Positions 6,440 to 7,225 of a DNA stretch of 7,225 nt are shown here, in pieces. The translations under genes were made by a program, and so were the position numbers. This DNA comes from an uncultured Chthonomonas sp. (GTDB lineage: Bacteria > Armatimonadota > Chthonomonadetes > Chthonomonadales > CAJBBX01). The number at the start of each line of letters is the position of its first letter. Positions within the stretch are counted from its first letter, which is position 1. Where the stretch lies: contig CAISOI010000247.1 of assembly GCA_903886985.1 (NCBI GenBank), positions 1 to 7,225 on the forward strand. Direction: 5' to 3'. Below the pieces are notes generated by a model. The model was not told where the DNA came from and did not search any database. It saw only the letters and a list, made by a program, of their open reading frames with translations.

Positions 6440-7225
6440 GTGAAACTATCAAGTCTTGCAATGAGAAATATTGGCGTGGTTTCAGTTACATCGGCTGAGT
6501 TAACTATAACCGGTATCGAGCATGACTCTCGGATAGTTAAGCCTGGGGATATATTCGTGTGTCTCGTGGGAGGTAAGTTCGATGGACATGATTATATTCG
6601 CGATGCGGTAGCGCGCGGCGCCAGTGCTGCGGTTATACAGGAAGATCATTGGGGAAAAGTGTCAGTTCCGGTTCCCTGCTTGGTTGTCAGGGATTCTCGG
6701 AAAGCCCTTCCATTTCTCGCGTCAGCAGTCTATGGCGACCCATCCCGATCTTTAAAAATTGTGGGTTCTGGAGGGACCAATGGTAAAACAACTAGCGTTC
6801 AGATGTGTGCAAATATCATGCGCACTGCTGGTCTAGTAACAGGCACGATCGGTACCCTTGGAGCTGACTTAATGTCCGTACCTATTCCGTCGGATCACAC
6901 GACGCCGGAGGCCGACCACCTTCAATGCTTATTGGCTAATATGCGAGACAGGGGGGCTGAGGCTGTTGCAATGGAAGTCTCCTCACATGCTTTAGCGCAA
7001 TTTCGCGCAGATGCTGTAGAGTTTGATGTGGCGATCTTCACGAACTTTACCCAGGACCATCTCGATTATCATTTAACTCCGGAAAATTATTTTAAATCTA
7101 AGTTAAGATTATATACTGACCTTGTAAATGGAAGTAACAAGAATTTTACCGCGGTAGTGAACGTGGATGATCCACGCGGAGAAGAAATTGTACGTGCAAC
7201 ACCGGGCAAAGCTCTCACTTATGCC
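6440..7225 (+). CDS. murE: UDP-MurNAc-tripeptide ligase MurE, 3' end cut by window edge
   Basis: MurE is the cytoplasmic Mur ligase that uses ATP to add the third residue (meso-diaminopimelate or L-lysine) to UDP-MurNAc-L-Ala-D-Glu. The 262 residues seen are about half of the usual 480-500. The N-terminal UDP-binding domain has GIEHDSRIVKPGDIFVCLVGGKFDGHDYI and ARGASAAVIQED. The central ATPase domain has the P-loop GSGGTNGKTTS, then TGTIGTLG, DHTTPEAD, AMEVSSHALAQFRAD and FTNFTQDHLDYHLTPENYFKSK. DHTTPE and the DHLDYH motif separate MurE from MurC, MurD and MurF. The P-loop begins GSGG where most MurE proteins have G(I/V)TG. The DNPR-type motif that tells diaminopimelate from lysine lies beyond the edge, so the third residue cannot be called. 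GTG 6440 has AGGGA at 6427-6431 with a spacer of 8; an ATG at 6461 would cut into the family N-terminus. No good promoter is visible after the hairpin, so read-through from ftsI is likely. Confidence 0.97.
   Translation, partial: MKLSSLAMRNIGVVSVTSAELTITGIEHDSRIVKPGDIFVCLVGGKFDGHDYIRDAVARGASAAVIQEDHWGKVSVPVPCLVVRDSRKALPFLASAVYGDPSRSLKIVGSGGTNGKTTSVQMCANIMRTAGLVTGTIGTLGADLMSVPIPSDHTTPEADHLQCLLANMRDRGAEAVAMEVSSHALAQFRADAVEFDVAIFTNFTQDHLDYHLTPENYFKSKLRLYTDLVNGSNKNFTAVVNVDDPRGEEIVRATPGKALTYA

Overview
This is a chromosomal segment with seven protein-coding genes, all on the + strand. The core is the start of a dcw (division and cell wall) cluster: mraZ, rsmH, an ftsL-like gene, ftsI and murE. It is preceded by the 3' part of cysE and a vanW-family gene. 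I see no mobile elements, CRISPR arrays, tRNAs or rRNAs. The organism is a bacterium of moderate G+C (mid-40s percent by eye). An envelope-anchored VanW/G5 protein is common in monoderm-type and deep-branching lineages such as Firmicutes, Chloroflexi and Armatimonadota. No protein here is close enough to a model organism for me to place it. An under-sampled lineage such as Armatimonadota is a guess only.

Left part (1-2089): cysE (serine O-acetyltransferase) enters from the left edge and ends at 560. A good intrinsic terminator (591-618) follows it. This terminator lies over the longest possible vanW reading frame and argues that vanW starts downstream of it, probably at GTG 647. The vanW product has one N-terminal membrane anchor, a peptidoglycan-binding-like region, a VanW domain and a G5 domain, so it is likely an exported cell-wall protein.

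Middle (2090-2538): a gap of about 450 bp without a convincing gene. It holds a near-consensus sigma-70-type promoter (TTGACA, 17 bp, TAAGAT) about 75 nt before mraZ, an 18-bp operator-like dyad, and imperfect direct repeats. This is the likely control region of the dcw operon.

Right part (2539-7225): mraZ (regulator), rsmH (16S rRNA methyltransferase), the ftsL-like gene and ftsI (septal transpeptidase) are tightly packed, with gaps of 2, 54 and 2 nt, and are probably co-transcribed. A 132-bp gap with three inverted repeats, one of them a strong G+C-rich hairpin, separates ftsI from murE. MurE runs off the right edge. MurE builds the peptide of the cell-wall precursor, FtsI cross-links it at the septum, the FtsL-like protein would hold FtsI in the divisome, and MraZ would tune the operon.

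Nothing here amounts to a clearly new system. The points most worth a second look are the altered signature motifs of RsmH, the regulatory region before mraZ, the terminator that decides the vanW start, and the array of dyads between ftsI and murE.
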